Below are positions 1-11,914 of a DNA stretch of 64,000 nucleotides, piece after piece. This DNA is from Nemophila menziesii (Eukaryota > Streptophyta > Magnoliopsida > Boraginales > Hydrophyllaceae). Location: contig JARWIR010000002.1 in NCBI GenBank assembly GCA_029959085.1, positions 47,240,233 through 47,304,232 of the forward strand, written 5' to 3'. The notes under the pieces were generated by a model that saw nothing but the letters and a program-made list of their open reading frames with translations, did no database searches and was not told the origin of the DNA. How positions within the stretch are numbered: the first letter of the stretch is position 1; each line of letters begins with the position of its first letter. Made by a program: the position numbers and the translations under genes.

Positions 1-474
1 ATAGTATCCTGCAGAATGAAGAGGGCTATGAAGATCTGCATTCCATATCTCATCGATTGCTTTCCACACTAGTAAGTAGTGAGATGATTTATTTTGGAAA
101 TTGTCTTTAATTTCCTCCTTCACTTGATCAAGTTTATCATATATAAAACCAATGTTAGCCTTAGATTTATCGTTAAAAAATTGTAGAGCTTCCACTATTG
201 GCATAGCTGCATTTATGACCATCTTTGCCCCGTTCCAGAACAATCTGTCTGCTACCAAATCAGCTAACCTTTTTCCCTCCATTGTATAAGAGTTAAAGAA
301 TGCTTTTACCCTTTCTTCCTCGTTAACCATAGTGTTAAGAGTTAAAATCATTGTAATCGACCCATGATCCGGAATCGCAGCATCAGAGTAAAGAAAACCG
401 GCTAGGATTTTTGCCTTATCCAGTGTGATTTTGCACGAGTTAAAGTGAAAGAAATTGTTTTGGGTCTGGCCCAT
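1..474 (-). CDS. hAT-transposase-derived protein (DUF659-like class), partial at window edge
   Basis: The minus strand is open for all 158 codons from an ATG at 474-472 to the window edge, so the C-terminus is missing. The translation reads like the central part of plant hAT/DUF659 proteins: a segment with FWNGAKMVINAAMPIVEAL, then GFIYDKLDQVKEEI, then VWKAIDEIW followed by LHSPLHSAGYY, matching the family pattern 'FW..(V/I)..I...(M/V)P(I/L)V..L' and 'W.IID.RW...LH.PLHAA.YYLNP'. In the family this region lies between the transposase core and the C-terminal hAT dimerisation domain. I infer either a domesticated hAT gene or a transposase remnant. The first few codons may belong to an LTR-like sequence rather than to the gene, so the ATG is probably not the original start. 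No stop or frameshift is visible. Confidence 0.6.
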   Translation of the reverse strand, partial: MGQTQNNFFHFNSCKITLDKAKILAGFLYSDAAIPDHGSITMILTLNTMVNEEERVKAFFNSYTMEGKRLADLVADRLFWNGAKMVINAAMPIVEALQFFNDKSKANIGFIYDKLDQVKEEIKDNFQNKSSHYLLVWKAIDEIWNADLHSPLHSAGYY

Positions 475-660
475 ATTGTGGGTGCCCATAACGGGTTAAC
501 CCAACCCATTGTGGTAGTTATTACATTAATAACTAGTATATAAATAACTTCATGGAAGTTATTTCAGATTAGAATATATCAGACACATTTTCAGATACGT
601 TTCTTTCTCTTCTCTGCCTTATACTAATAATAGTTTTTATTGATTATGAGCGATGAGTGA
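458..660 (+). repeat. LTR-like promoter segment abutting the hAT ORF (tentative)
   Basis: The sequence starts TGTTTTGGGTCTGG, has a TATA-like TATATAAATA at about 538-547, then a pyrimidine-rich stretch (TTTCTTTCTCTTCTCTGCC). That composition and order resemble a Ty1-copia LTR, and it begins inside the first codons of the hAT reading frame. No second LTR, primer-binding site or target duplication was found, so this is only a suggestion. Confidence 0.25.
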
Positions 661-940
661 GCTACTTCCTCACTAAATAAAAAATTTGTAGAATTTTAAA
701 TTAAAAATGAATTTTTTTATCATCAAATCAAATTTTTTATTAATTACCAACTTCATAGTCATCTCTTACAAGCATAAGGCCCACCATCGGATTTTATACC
801 TTGTAAAGTCCACTCTTCTTTTTAGCAAAGACATTACATAACTAAAAAACTACTCGGCCCAATATTACAAATGGACTATACGTTAACTATTACAAGAATT
901 GGTTACAATTAAGACAAAAGAAATTCCCATTAAAATAAAA

Positions 941-1445
941 TTACAATCTCTCAGCTATTTCACTAACTTTTTTATTCTTCAACTTCCTTTCTTTAACTTT
1001 AATTTTCTCCATATCACAAATACGCCCAAAAGTTTGCTCTTCATTCAAAAGAACCCCACCATGTTCTATTTCATTCCTTTGCCACCATATAATATAGATG
1101 AAAGTTGTAATTAACAAACTAACCACCATCTTCATTTCATTGCACTTCAAATCAATCAACTTATCATAAAATTCAACAAAATCTCTCGGTACCCATGTTA
1201 TCTCACAAATTCTCAAGATTCTGATTAAAATTCTTCTAGAGTATGAACCTGAGAAGAATAAGTGTATATTATCTTCACTAACTGCCTTGCAAAAGCTACA
1301 TAAATGGTTAATTTGTCAACCCCACTCTAACATCCTCTTCTTAGTACTCAATCTATTTTGTATATCCAACCAAGATATGAAAGAACACCTCGGTATATTA
1401 GCTTTAGCCCAGATAAAACTGCTCCAGTTAACATCTTCAGTAAAT
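941..1445 (-). mobile_element. LINE (L1-type) ORF2 C-terminal zinc-finger (zf-RVT) remnant
   Basis: Read on the minus strand from about 1440, the translation gives NWSSFIWAKANIPRCSF, ISWLDIQNRLSTKKRMLEWG, a stop, then HLCSFCKAVSEDNIHLFF. These match the 'W..IW....P....F..WL...N.L.T..RL..WG......C..C....E...HLFF' signature of the zf-RVT domain that follows reverse transcriptase in plant L1 elements. A second open stretch (1216 to 941) continues with IYIIWWQRNEIEHGG, equivalent to the usual 'IW..RN.R.H'. The element is interrupted by an in-frame stop and a frame change and lacks the RT core here, so it is a dead fragment. Confidence 0.7.
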
Positions 1446-2729
1446 GAATTGTTCTGACCTATATGTCAAATTATTATTATTTGATTATTTCAACTTGGTA
1501 AGTGTGTAACTTACTGGGAATGATTTAAAATTTTTATTCTTACTTGTTGCATGGACATATATTCCCTTAAGTATGAGTCTACATGATAGACATACACATG
1601 TATTATAGTTGTAGTAAGAGATATATGAATATTGATTTTAATCCCTAAGTCATATGGAGAAGAAAATTGTAATTTCATAATATTTATATATATATATTTC
1701 AACTTTATTTGAGTGTGGTATGTCACTCTAGGTAGTATATGTTGACAAGTCTAGACATAAACTTATGTTACATATTTATTTAATTTAAGAATATGTCCTA
1801 TTTATATTCAGTGATCATGATTTTTCTTGGTCTTACTTCCAACCCACCCACCCTTGTGAGTCCACCTAAATTTACCTCTATATCAAATTTAAAATTATTT
1901 TCTATATGTTTTAGAAATTGAATACTGCCGAATATATACTAACTTCTTCATCAATCTTGAACCCCATATTTTTCTTAAACATTACATTTATATATGTAAA
2001 CTAATGATATTTGACCACTTATATAATATTTTTATACACACCATTTGATCTTGTTCTATTTCATTAATATAGTCTTAAAAAGTCTGAATGAAAACAAACA
2101 CGATTCTTTAAATAATAGAAGAAAAGTTATTACGAAACTCTAAACAAGACAAATAAATCATGGATTTTCGAATTGTGTAGCAATAAACACAAAAAATTTA
2201 ATCTTCAATAAAATCGTCTTGTACTAGGCGAGAGGATAAATTTTATTTTATATGTTAATTATAAATTTGTTTATGTTGCTAAATTAATATCTACCTACGA
2301 AATAAATATTAGTTTGCGGTCTGATACGATTAATAATAGACTATGCGATGACTTTGTATATATTAGTTGTTGACACATTGGTTAGTTTTCTAGTTGACTT
2401 AGTAATATTAATATACTAATGGTGATGATAGAATAATATACTAATGGCATCATATTGAAAATGTAATAACCGATTTTGTACGACAATCTACTTACGGACA
2501 TGATAAAGTAATATAATAATCGACCCGCTGAAATAAAATAGTAATGGATTGTGTAGGATAAAAACTAATGGAAATGATAAGATAATATATTAATGGAACA
2601 TATATAATAATATAATCTTAAATCTATAAGAGATTACATAAAATCCAAGAAGCTTTATATCAATTGAAGCGTATTGGTTGTTTAATATTATATATTTTTT
2701 AATTGGACTGTAGCAAATACAATAATTAT
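1446..2729. other. AT-rich intergenic DNA
   Basis: No coding similarity, structural RNA or clear repeat is visible. Short open frames here have no recognisable domain and match the background expectation for AT-rich sequence. Confidence 0.6.
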
Positions 2730-3101
2730 AAGTGAACCTCCAACATAGCTTTGACAAAAGGAGTACAACCCAACAAAAATAGGGCAATCCTCACCAACAT
2801 TGAAACGCTTAAGATTCTTCAGCTGGTTTGGCATTGTTTCGAGAGTGATTCTCTTAAGGAAATTAATGTAATCATCAGCGTGAAACTTGCAAAGATCCTC
2901 ATCTCTAGCAAGAGCGGGTTTTAAAACGTTCATTTTTTGTAGTAAATCATAGCGAGCGAGAAGATCGTGAGAAATTCGAACCCTCCTCTTAACTTCATCT
3001 GAACCTGAAGCTAAGGAATTCCTCCGTCCTCCATAATATTCACCTACCAAAACCTCATTATATTCAGATGTGGAAAGTTCATAATATCCGAAAATAAGCA
3101 A
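2730..3101 (-). pseudogene. class I (RPD3/HDA1-type) histone deacetylase fragment
   Basis: The minus-strand translation contains VRISHDLLARYDLLQKMNVL, then ARDEDLCKFHADDYINFL, then LKRFNVGEDCPIFVGLYSFC followed by QSYVGGSL. This is the N-terminal part of plant class I histone deacetylases (family pattern 'RIRMTH.LL..YGL....V.KP..A...DL..FH..DYV.FL......LKRFNVGEDCPVFDGLY.FC....GGS'). The zinc-binding catalytic part (HHAKK, CYVNDI and beyond) is absent: similarity stops right after the GGS codons at about 2735 and is followed by unrelated hydrophobic codons. The segment normally corresponds to about the first 110 residues of a protein of about 430-500. Family proteins remove acetyl groups from nucleosomal histones; this fragment cannot. 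It could be one exon of a longer gene, but no further exon is recognisable nearby on this strand. Confidence 0.75.
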
Positions 3102-6100
3102 AAACTATATATTCATACACACATAATAAAATCCTTTATTAGTTTCAGAATATTTATTTTGTATACACACAAAGTCAATATGAACATATACGGTCATAAT
3201 AAATTAGGAAAAATTCACCATTGGTCTTATCTAATGAAAAAAGGACAATTTTATATGTGATATACGCTAACCCTTCTATCTAACCCACTCCCCCATATAT
3301 GCATAATTTTTGGAATAAAAAGGGGACCAATGGTGCAACTAACCCTATGTATCATCTACCTACATGAAAATATTCTAAACAATATATACTCAACACATTA
3401 TTACATAATTAAATGGAATAGGCAATTAGGGCAAAACATAGGGCTTTTTGGGAATCAACAAAAAACCAAGATTTATATTGAATCACATAAAATTTTCACC
3501 AATCTTTACATTAAAATACAATATTAGTTTATTTTAAACTTTCTATGGGAGGATCAAATCTACGATTTAAAAGGTTATATATATATTTTAAACAGAATAT
3601 ATTTTGGATCAAAGATTTAGTTTCTGACTCAGTACATATATACATCTCAAATGGTAAAAGGAATCTATAATTGTCAATCAAACTCATAAACCATTTAACA
3701 CACAATAAAAGTCAAATTTTTTGATATTATTAGCATAAAATTAGTCATGTAATCACTAAAAAATAAATCTTACCGTAGATATTATTAATGTTGATAATTG
3801 ACTGAAATGACATGACCAACGACCCTAACATAAAAATATCTCATAAATAGATAGATGATCCTGTATGCAATAAAATATTGAATATTAATGATTATCTCAA
3901 ATTTTAACATATAATTGATAAATAATCATAAAGCTTAAACTAAATATATTTTTCTAATCCAGATTAATTCAAATCTATCAATCAAACATAAATACTTTTG
4001 CCTTTATTTTCATAATTAAATAAAATACAAACTACTCTTAATAAGAAAGCCTAAGTAGGTGAGAAGATAAATTGTTTAGATTAAATATAGATGTTTATAG
4101 ACTCTAGTTTAAATATATATTATCAAAATTGATAGGATTGTTAAGGAATTATTAAAACTCCCTTCATTGTGGAAGATTTATCTTCAATTTGATTAGAATC
4201 AAAGTTGAAATCATAAATGTAAATTGTATTTAAGGGACTAAATATATAGATATTAAATATCTACACAAATCTAAATAAAATTTCAATTTTATTACCATCT
4301 ACCATATATTTAATTGAATATTATTCATAATTCGAAATCCTTCTAATTATTTGCGATATCTAAAACTAGTGAAAGATCCTATATTCTGTTTATATATTAA
4401 TTTTTACATATTAAAAAAAAATTGCATCTTCATACAAATATATAACAATCAATATATGTAACATTAAGCAGATATGTAAATAGTATATTAACATCTACTT
4501 AAAGAAATTACTACTTTTATCTTTAATTTTAGTAATTAAAACCTAGTAGTATATATGAGTATACAAAAATTATGTATTTTATGTAGATCTAGAGAAAAGA
4601 AAACTTAGAAATTGAGTTTATACCTTTGAATCTGAGGATGATGGCTATGGAGCACTTGAGGTGATTGGTACCCATATGACATTAGATCGATAATTCAAAA
4701 TTTTATTGTATTTACTTGTTTTTTAATCTCCTAATATTATATGTGTGAAAATACCTATATTGTGTATTTTGTTTAGATTGCGAGAGAATATAATGTAAAA
4801 AGTAAACTTATACCTTTGAATTTGATGATGGTGAAGACGGATTTGGAGGATGTTGCTTGCGCTCCATCATAACATATATTGACCCTACAGATTCAAAACT
4901 TCATTTTTTGAGTTGTGTTAAAGAAAACACCTAGTATATAATATGACTTTGTTATATAATATTCATTTGTTATAAAACTAAAATTATAATATTTAGACGG
5001 CTCTCTATAAATAATTAAAACCTAATATTCTCCTAAGTGGGCTTACTATTTGGGTTATCTCTTATACTCTATTATAATATGACTTTATAAAGCTTAAATG
5101 AATATCCAATAATATATATAACACTTTGCTTGGATAATTATTTTGCTACCTTACTATATGCTAAAATCTAGTGGGTTACAAACTAGAGAAGGTAAATATA
5201 ATATTATGCATATATTATCTTTCCCACATGTGCACAAATAAAATATGAAATTTTTAGTCAACAAAAGCCAATCTTGTGCAGTAGTTACGAGCGTTAATTT
5301 AGGTACATAGAACTAGATGTGCAAAGATATTAGCAAAACTAACCTCTTACGTCACAAATATAAATTTTGATGTTAAATTATAATTGAAGAACAAACAAAG
5401 AATAAGCATTGCAACCTCCTCCAAAAATATGAGATTTACTAGTTAGTACATAATCATATGTGTACACTACTTATGCAATCAATTGACAAATACAAAGTCA
5501 TACCATTAAAAAAAAATTCTCTGATCTATTTTTCTTGTTTTTTATATCTGTTTAATACTTGTAATTTTTTCAGGCCTAGATACTTCAATTCACACTTTAA
5601 GCAACAAAAATCTAATTAGTTAAATACGTTAGATTTTATTAAGGGTTTTCTTTAGGGTTTTGAGTAATATATTAGAGTACGTTTTCTATTTCGCGCTTTA
5701 GCTTTATTGACCCCGATTCATCATCTTCTTCCTTATTATTTGCAGAAATGGTGTCAAAGGAGAAGATTAATTGACATGTAAGAGAAGAAGCAGAGGTAGC
5801 TAAGCTACTATAGGTCTGGACGCATCTCGATTAATATCAAGTATCACCAAGTATCCCTAGAGAATTCTAGTTTTCTATCATAAATACAACCCATCAATTA
5901 GGAAGATGAGCATGAAAGTATGAAAAGTAAAAGATAGAATGAAATGGGCAAAAAATGGACAAGAATTAAATATGTTTGACAAATAAAATCCAAATGGTTA
6001 TCTTTAATACTAAGTGGTAAAATTTCAAGTCTTATGATTATATAAGTTGGGGTCTCTGCCTTTTACAAGATTCCTTCTATTTATATACTTATTGGGTTAA

Positions 6101-6430
6101 TATTACTAACTATATCACGGTTGTCTTCTACTTAACGTCTATAGGGACTATATGATATATATTTGGATAATTAAAAGTGAGTTTGGAGCTTTACTGAACA
6201 TTCTTTATCATTTCAGAAGTTGAAACAAATTTAGTTGTATAAATCTGTTATAAAGGCACACCATGTTTTAGTTTGGAGCTTTTATATATTTTATGAAATC
6301 TTAACTGATATAACTCTTACACAAACAACTTTGTTGTCTTTTTTAGGTTCAACTTCGGCTGGTGAAGGATAAATGAGGCTTGAATTGTTGTTAATAAGTC
6401 CAATTTTTTGTGAGTTAGATTTTATGTCCA
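3102..6430. other. AT-rich intergenic DNA with minor low-copy motifs
   Basis: No protein domain is recognised. Around 5640-5770 there is a 5'-UTR-like patch (AGGGTTTT motifs, a pyrimidine tract ending in TTGCAG, then ATGGTGTCAAAGGAG quickly closed by a stop), which may be the relic of a gene start. Otherwise nothing supportable. Confidence 0.5.
4540..4925 (-). repeat. two diverged copies of a ~180-bp segment, possible minus-strand exon ends
   Basis: Positions about 4555-4735 and 4740-4925 are alignable to each other (shared block around TTATACCTTTGAAT followed by T(G/C)A(G/T)GATG). On the minus strand each reads an open stretch ending in ATTCAAAG followed by GTATAA, which looks like an exon with a 5' splice site; the right copy starts with two consecutive ATG codons. 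No domain is recognised, so a gene is not claimed. Confidence 0.3.
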
Positions 6431-9060
6431 AATCTTTTTCCTTATTTTATATCTCAAAATAAATTCTCCACTAGTGAAGCAAGGTGTGATCCTACTTGTT
6501 TTGGGATCTAAAAGACCATTAAGAGATGATTAGGTATATAATTTATGTCCGACTTTAATAATACTTCCTTTCCCCTCTCAGAAATAAAGGAATTATGCCA
6601 AGTCTCCATATTTTCTCACTTTTTCCATTAGCCAGTCCAGGGATTTGACCTTAGAATCTTTCCCAATCGGGAGGGAGACTTGAGTACTTTTCCCGATCAA
6701 TTAAGTTGTGCACATTTAATACCCTAGAAAGGGTGGTTTTTATGTGGGGAGGTGTATATTTTTTTAAACAAGACACCTCTCTTATTTAATAACTTAACTC
6801 TATGCCTACTTTTGATATTTTCTACCCATTATAATTTGCTTTGTCAATACAATCCAACATATGAACTTAAAACTTTATTTTAATTCCAAAAATCCACACT
6901 CTTCCATATGGGTCTTGCATTAATTATAAATATTTTTCATTTATTATATTTAAACTTTTATGAAATTTTGACTTTATCGTTAGTCATATACGTTTTAACT
7001 AAGCATATAATCCAAAATTTCTCTAAAATTTGCCTACCTTACGCACATATCTTGCTTGATATCTTTGTTTAAGACTGTCATCCTCCACGTACAGATCACT
7101 GTGCATTTGAGGGTTTTATCCCTCTTTGTTTCTGCTTATCACTTAATAATTGACAACTGTTCTTTGTTGGACTTGGTGTCTTGTGAACTGGTTTGGTGGG
7201 TTTGTTGTCTTTTCCCACTTTGTTTTTAACCTTGTTAATATCTTTATCTTATAGAGTCATTGGAGTTTTAGATCCATGAGGGTATCTAACTCTGAATTTC
7301 TCAAAAAATAAAGACAAGGATGAAGCGAATGGTGTAGAAGTTGAAGAATTAAGAAGAATAAGAGAGGAGGAAGATGTCGACACAAGCCACACCAGCATAC
7401 GGTGTACGTTAGTGGTGTTAACATACTACTAGGATAGCCATAGTCACCTTATAGGAGAGATTGTTATTCCTATAATTTATAGAATTGGTAAACAAAATAA
7501 TCTTAACCTACATTTTTATTAAAATCTTGCTAGCAAGGTGTTTAAACAAAAAATTGTTTAAAGATAACAAATTCTTCATTACGGAATCAACTAAACCACC
7601 ACATTTTAACGGACTTTAACTTCCTCTTGATCAAACTCAACTCATAATTCATGGTATTTTCCCAACAAGAATATCATAAATTAACCCTGAAGACAAGAAG
7701 GTATATTCATTAGTATTCTGAAACAATTGCAAACATTAACAAAAAAGGCGAAGGTTCAAAAGAGAGCGAATTGCCTAGCCTTAATTTCACCTAAAAAAAT
7801 AAGCAGGGGTGGGGGATTCACATTGACATACTCATTTCTATAATCTGAAATGCTCATTTTACTAGATGCAATGAATGGTCTATAAAAAAAAACTTGTATC
7901 ATAACTGAGACATTTAATCTACGCAGACTTTATCCTTGTTGGAAAAATGATCAATGGTTTTGTTTTCAAAAGACTAAAAGTTGAAACGTTGGGACAAGAA
8001 GAATAATATGATGGCGTGGCTGAAGAAGTGGAGAAAGAAGGTGACGATAGAGTAGGATTTATAGATAACATTGAAGTGGTCATAGTGATTAAGTAAAATA
8101 TTCAAACAATGTGTCTATCGAAGTAGTGGTGATGGTGATTTTGTAAAATGAAATTATTTATGGGTTTGATGATGACATGTTTTTGATATAGTTCTTTATA
8201 CCTATCATTCGAAAGATTTACCTTTTTTGGTTAGGATTATAAATATTTAACTTTTAACATATAACACATTCATCATGAAGAATCAAGAAGTCGCTTTAAA
8301 TGCAGAAGAGCAATTAATGATGCAATATGCTACTGGGAGTTTTATGATAAGGAGTAACATGAAATTTGAATGTTCTTAGATATAACAGTGAAAATATTGG
8401 TGGAATATCCAAAGAGAAAAATTTCAGAATTTTTCTAATAATTTTATTAAACATAATAATAATAAGGATTAATATCCAAGAAACCTTTCACTCTAGTTTT
8501 AATTCCCCTTTACGACAGTCCTTATTTATTCTCCCATAAAATGTATCATATATTTTGTTCTTTCCGTTTTTGCCTTTTTTACTATAGTAGTTATCAATCT
8601 TCTCTATATCTTCAAAACAACTTCCATGTTTCTAAACCATTTGATATCGGTGTAACTGTAAACATCAATATAAAAGAGAAAAGTAAAATTATAATATATC
8701 TGCTTAAAAATTAATCATGATATTTTATGAATATATATGTATCTAATAAAATTTATTTTTCATATACTGTATTGATACTTGGCCTAGCAGTATCATATTG
8801 AGGAACAATGCAACCTAGAATATTTAAGTATAAATATTTGTCTATTATGTCTCTTTAAGACTTATTTGAAGATATAGTTTGATACTATTTTTTTATTTGT
8901 AAGAGCATGCAAGAGACTAGAGTGATATTGCACTACTAGTCCTTGTTGAATTTTGACATAACCTGTTTTTTTATTATTATTCATTTTTTGCATTCTTAAT
9001 ATATTTTAGATCTTTTTTAGTGTTTGTCAATAACAAACAATAAATATATATCATAAAATA

Positions 9061-9120
<60 letters not shown>

Positions 9121-9346
9121 CTGTGTGTGTGTCTGTGTGTGTATGTGTGTGTGTATATACCATATGTTTGTGGATTACTAAATAAAATTCTAACATAAAA
9201 AAGCAGTTTGAGTTTTTGGAAAATTCTTAAAACTCAGATTTTGAGTTCCGAGGACTTTTCCATAACTCATATTGTTCTTTTTTTTTACTTTATTTTTACA
9301 TTCTTGATATATTTTAATTTTTTTAGTGTTTGTGAATAACAAGCAA

Positions 9347-9406
<60 letters not shown>

Positions 9407-9650
9407 AACAATATGTTTGTGGATTACTGAACAAATATGCAACAAAAAAAGAGCAATTTGAGTAATGGAAAAATTTCAAGAACTCAGATTCTGAGTTCAA
9501 TTAATTTTCCCATAACTCAAACGTTCTTCTTTTTTGCTTTATTTTTGCATTCTTGATATATTTTAGTTCTTTTTTAGTGTTTGTAATTAACAAAAAATAA
9601 GTATATATCATAAAATATGATATGATATGATATATATACACCATATGTTT
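6431..9650 (+). repeat. repeat X, copy 1
   Basis: This 3.2-kb segment recurs in direct orientation at 26087-29303 (offset about 19.66 kb at the left end), and partly at 44927 onward and 63469 onward. The left boundary is sharp: the shared sequence begins at AATCTTTTTCC in both 6431 and 26087. No coding domain is recognised; the region around 7250-7400 is purine-rich and might be decayed exon sequence. It contains the microsatellite-bearing minisatellite at 8991-9780. Confidence 0.8.
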
Positions 9651-9780
9651 GTGTGTGCTACCTTTGATTTGAAAAATAATTTGAGTTTTCAGATACTTAA
9701 CTCAATTGTTTTGAGTTTTGAAAATTTTCTCAAAACTCAATTTTTTTAATTTTGTGATTTTTTCTTTACCTCAAATTGTA
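8991..9780 (+). repeat. ~240-280-bp tandem repeat, three units, each with its own TA/TG microsatellite
   Basis: Units start at 8991, 9290 and 9549 with (C)ATTCTT(A/G)ATATATTTTA, followed by TTTTTTAGTGTTTGT, a TA run, CATATGTTTGTG and a short ACTCA...TGAGT inverted motif. Microsatellites at about 9061-9160 (TA then TG) and 9350-9403 (TA) sit at the same place in successive units; the third unit has only a short GATAT run. Confidence 0.8.
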
Positions 9781-10138
9781 TTTCTTTTTTTATATTCTTT
9801 GTGTGATGCATATCATTTCAGTGTTTTGTATTTAAAATAATTAACTATTTATTTTTTATGATATTTTTCTATAATTTCGTGATGTATCTTGTTAAGTAAT
9901 TTGTCGTCATTAAGTGGAAGCAAACTCAAGATATCTTAGGAAGGTAAAAAAGACAATGTCTTTTACGGCATAGTGGATAATGCTGCATGAGTTTATTGAG
10001 CATTAATCCTAATAATAATGTAAAAGTAGAAAGACTTAACAAGAAAAATGGTCCATTACTCATGTATTAAGGGGAGAACGGGAAATCAATTGATTAGAGA
10101 TTTCTAAGCAAACAATGTTGACAATTTTTCTCATTATA
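9781..10138. other. AT-rich spacer, nothing recognised
   Basis: No gene or repeat signature is visible apart from its presence in both copies of the 37-kb duplication. Confidence 0.5.
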
Positions 10139-10728
10139 TTACATGATAAAAATAGACTTAAACATGAGATTACACAAACTTAAACACAACAGGAACTTGG
10201 TAGGAAGTTGAAGAATATGTGATATCACTATCTGAATCTCTGGAATGTAGTCCCCAGAGAAGAGACTAAAACAAAAAAAATTAAGATGCAACAAACTACA
10301 GTGAAGTAAAATAAAAGATGGGAATTGGGACATACACAACGCAAACATCTCTAGATTTACGCCTAGTATATTTCGGAAGGAATAAAAACAAAATTGATTT
10401 ATGTTTGAGAGTAAATGTAGTTTTTTTTATTTGTCTTTCTTGAAAAAGAAAAGATAGAGCCCTTTAGGATGGAATATTCATCACTAGCAAATTCTGTCTA
10501 AAATACACAGAGCTTCCCTTTCTCTATCATCACCAAGAAAATGGGTGTAAAGATAAGCTGATAAATATCATCTAGTACCACAAAACTCGATTCAATAATA
10601 TGTAAGGTTTCCCTTTTCCAAGATAACAACAGGAGTACGGTAAAGAGCATCAATTGGCCAGACACCACAACAGGTTTCTTAGGAATATTGCTATGCGGAA
10701 ACTCACAAGTAATTTTTGTATAAGGCAT
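10139..10728 (-). other. unrecognised pair of minus-strand ORFs, probably a decayed gene
   Basis: Two short minus-strand frames (10348 to 10139, 69 codons; 10728 to 10498, 76 codons) are preserved almost unchanged in the second duplication copy at 47083-47673. The upstream one has a hydrophobic stretch (LMLFTVLLLLSW) and the downstream one several leucine/phenylalanine-rich segments. Base composition is less AT-rich than the flanks, suggesting former exon sequence. Preservation between copies only reflects recent duplication, so it is not evidence of function. No domain is recognised and no product is proposed. Confidence 0.35.
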
Positions 10729-11141
10729 CGATTCTGTTGCTCCGGGGCTATATGTGTACTACATAAATGTTTTCCAATTAATAATTAATACACAAACATA
10801 CACCACCATAAAAAATAAGAAAATAAATTAAACTCGAGATTTAGATATGGATTAACATTTTGATATAAGTTGAAAAAACATCTTGATTAGAATTAATAAC
10901 TTCAATGTATGAAAAACTATTTTTGAAACAAATCCAATATAACGACATAAGTAATCAAATTCTGTTTTTATGATTGATTGTATGCATAGAATCTGGGGAA
11001 TTAGTTTTGGTAAGTCAACTGTCATTAATTGGGTTACAAGGGCAATTCTGAGTTTTACGATGGGTTAGACCTTATGGGCAATGGACTAAAGGATGTAGAC
11101 TGTACAAGTAAATCACCCTTAAAAATGATTAATTATATATT
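10729..11141. other. spacer before the first Y unit
   Basis: No coding or transposon signature is visible. No left CACTA terminus could be found here to match the right terminus at 11466. Confidence 0.5.
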
Positions 11142-11466
11142 TAGCGATGATATTTCCGTCGCTAAGTATCGTCGCTAACTTTATACACTAAAAAAAGTAA
11201 AAATAAATCAATAGTTTGGGAAAAAATTTATTAAATTTTTAGGGACGACTTGTGTATATAACTGAGCGACGACTTGCTTTGTCGCTATGCTTCTCTGAAA
11301 TTCGGGGCGAGATTACTACTTTTCGTCGCTAACATGGTAACTTACCGACAAATCTCTAGGGACGACCACTTAGCGACGACATGTCGGCACTAAGTCTCAT
11401 TAGCGACGAAAACGCCGAATTTAGCAACGATGTGTGTATCCCCTAAACATGCAGTGTGTTGTAGTG
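11142..11466 (+). mobile_element. CACTA-type element, right end only (copy Y1)
   Basis: The segment ends in TGTTGTAGTG, the reverse complement of CACTACAACA, the canonical CACTA terminus. Just inside are many direct and inverted copies of GCGACGA / TCGTCGCT (for example near 11161, 11262, 11320, 11372, 11402), the short subterminal repeats expected for a CACTA transposase-binding region. No left terminus or transposase ORF is present, so it is a truncated, non-autonomous piece. Confidence 0.7.
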
Positions 11467-11914
11467 ATTTAGTAGCTTATCCTTATTTGTCTTCCTTGTG
11501 CATTTCTCTTTTCAGTATAGAGTGAACTATAAAAGTCGAGAAACTTATTAGGGCCTCCACAAGGAATACCATGAGTTAATGAAGGAGAGAACTGGTCTTA
11601 ATTTAAAGGTTCTCCAAGATGCAAAAACTTGACTGGACAAGATTAGGAATCCTCCCATGACTCATGTTTAGAAAAATCTGAAAGAAAACAAAAATGCTTC
11701 ATCAGATTAGAAATCCATGGATGATGATTAAGAAGGAAATAATCTACAGAAGGTGTTTGAGGGGAAAAAATCTTCAAGCATGAGGAAGAGAAATTAACGT
11801 AGAAATCAATTTTTCAGTTGGCCTTTAGTGGAACTTATAGAGTTTCTAAATGAGATTTGTAAGGATACAAGTTAAAAATGATGGATGGGGAGGTCAATAA
11901 GATCATAAATGACT
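11467..11914 (+). pseudogene. fragment of the PHD/SWIB/Plus-3 gene (intron end plus SWIB exon), copy Y1
   Basis: Starting directly after the CACTA terminus, the sequence matches the end of intron 3 of the gene at 31199-35345 (ATTTAGTAGCTT, then a tract ending TTTTCAG) and continues into exon 4. The translation includes GLHKEYHELMKE, LNLKVLQDAKT and, after several stops, VELIEFLNEICKDTS and EVNKIIND, equivalent to VELTEFLNDIGKDTS and EVNRIINDY of the full gene. Five or more in-frame stops and indels make it non-coding. Because intron sequence is included, the copy came from genomic DNA and not from mRNA. Similarity ends at about 11914, inside the SWIB domain, where copia-type sequence begins. 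Confidence 0.85.

Noticed and set aside
11142..11466. Complete CACTA transposon
   Set aside because: Only the right terminus is present. No CACTACAACA start or transposase was found upstream.
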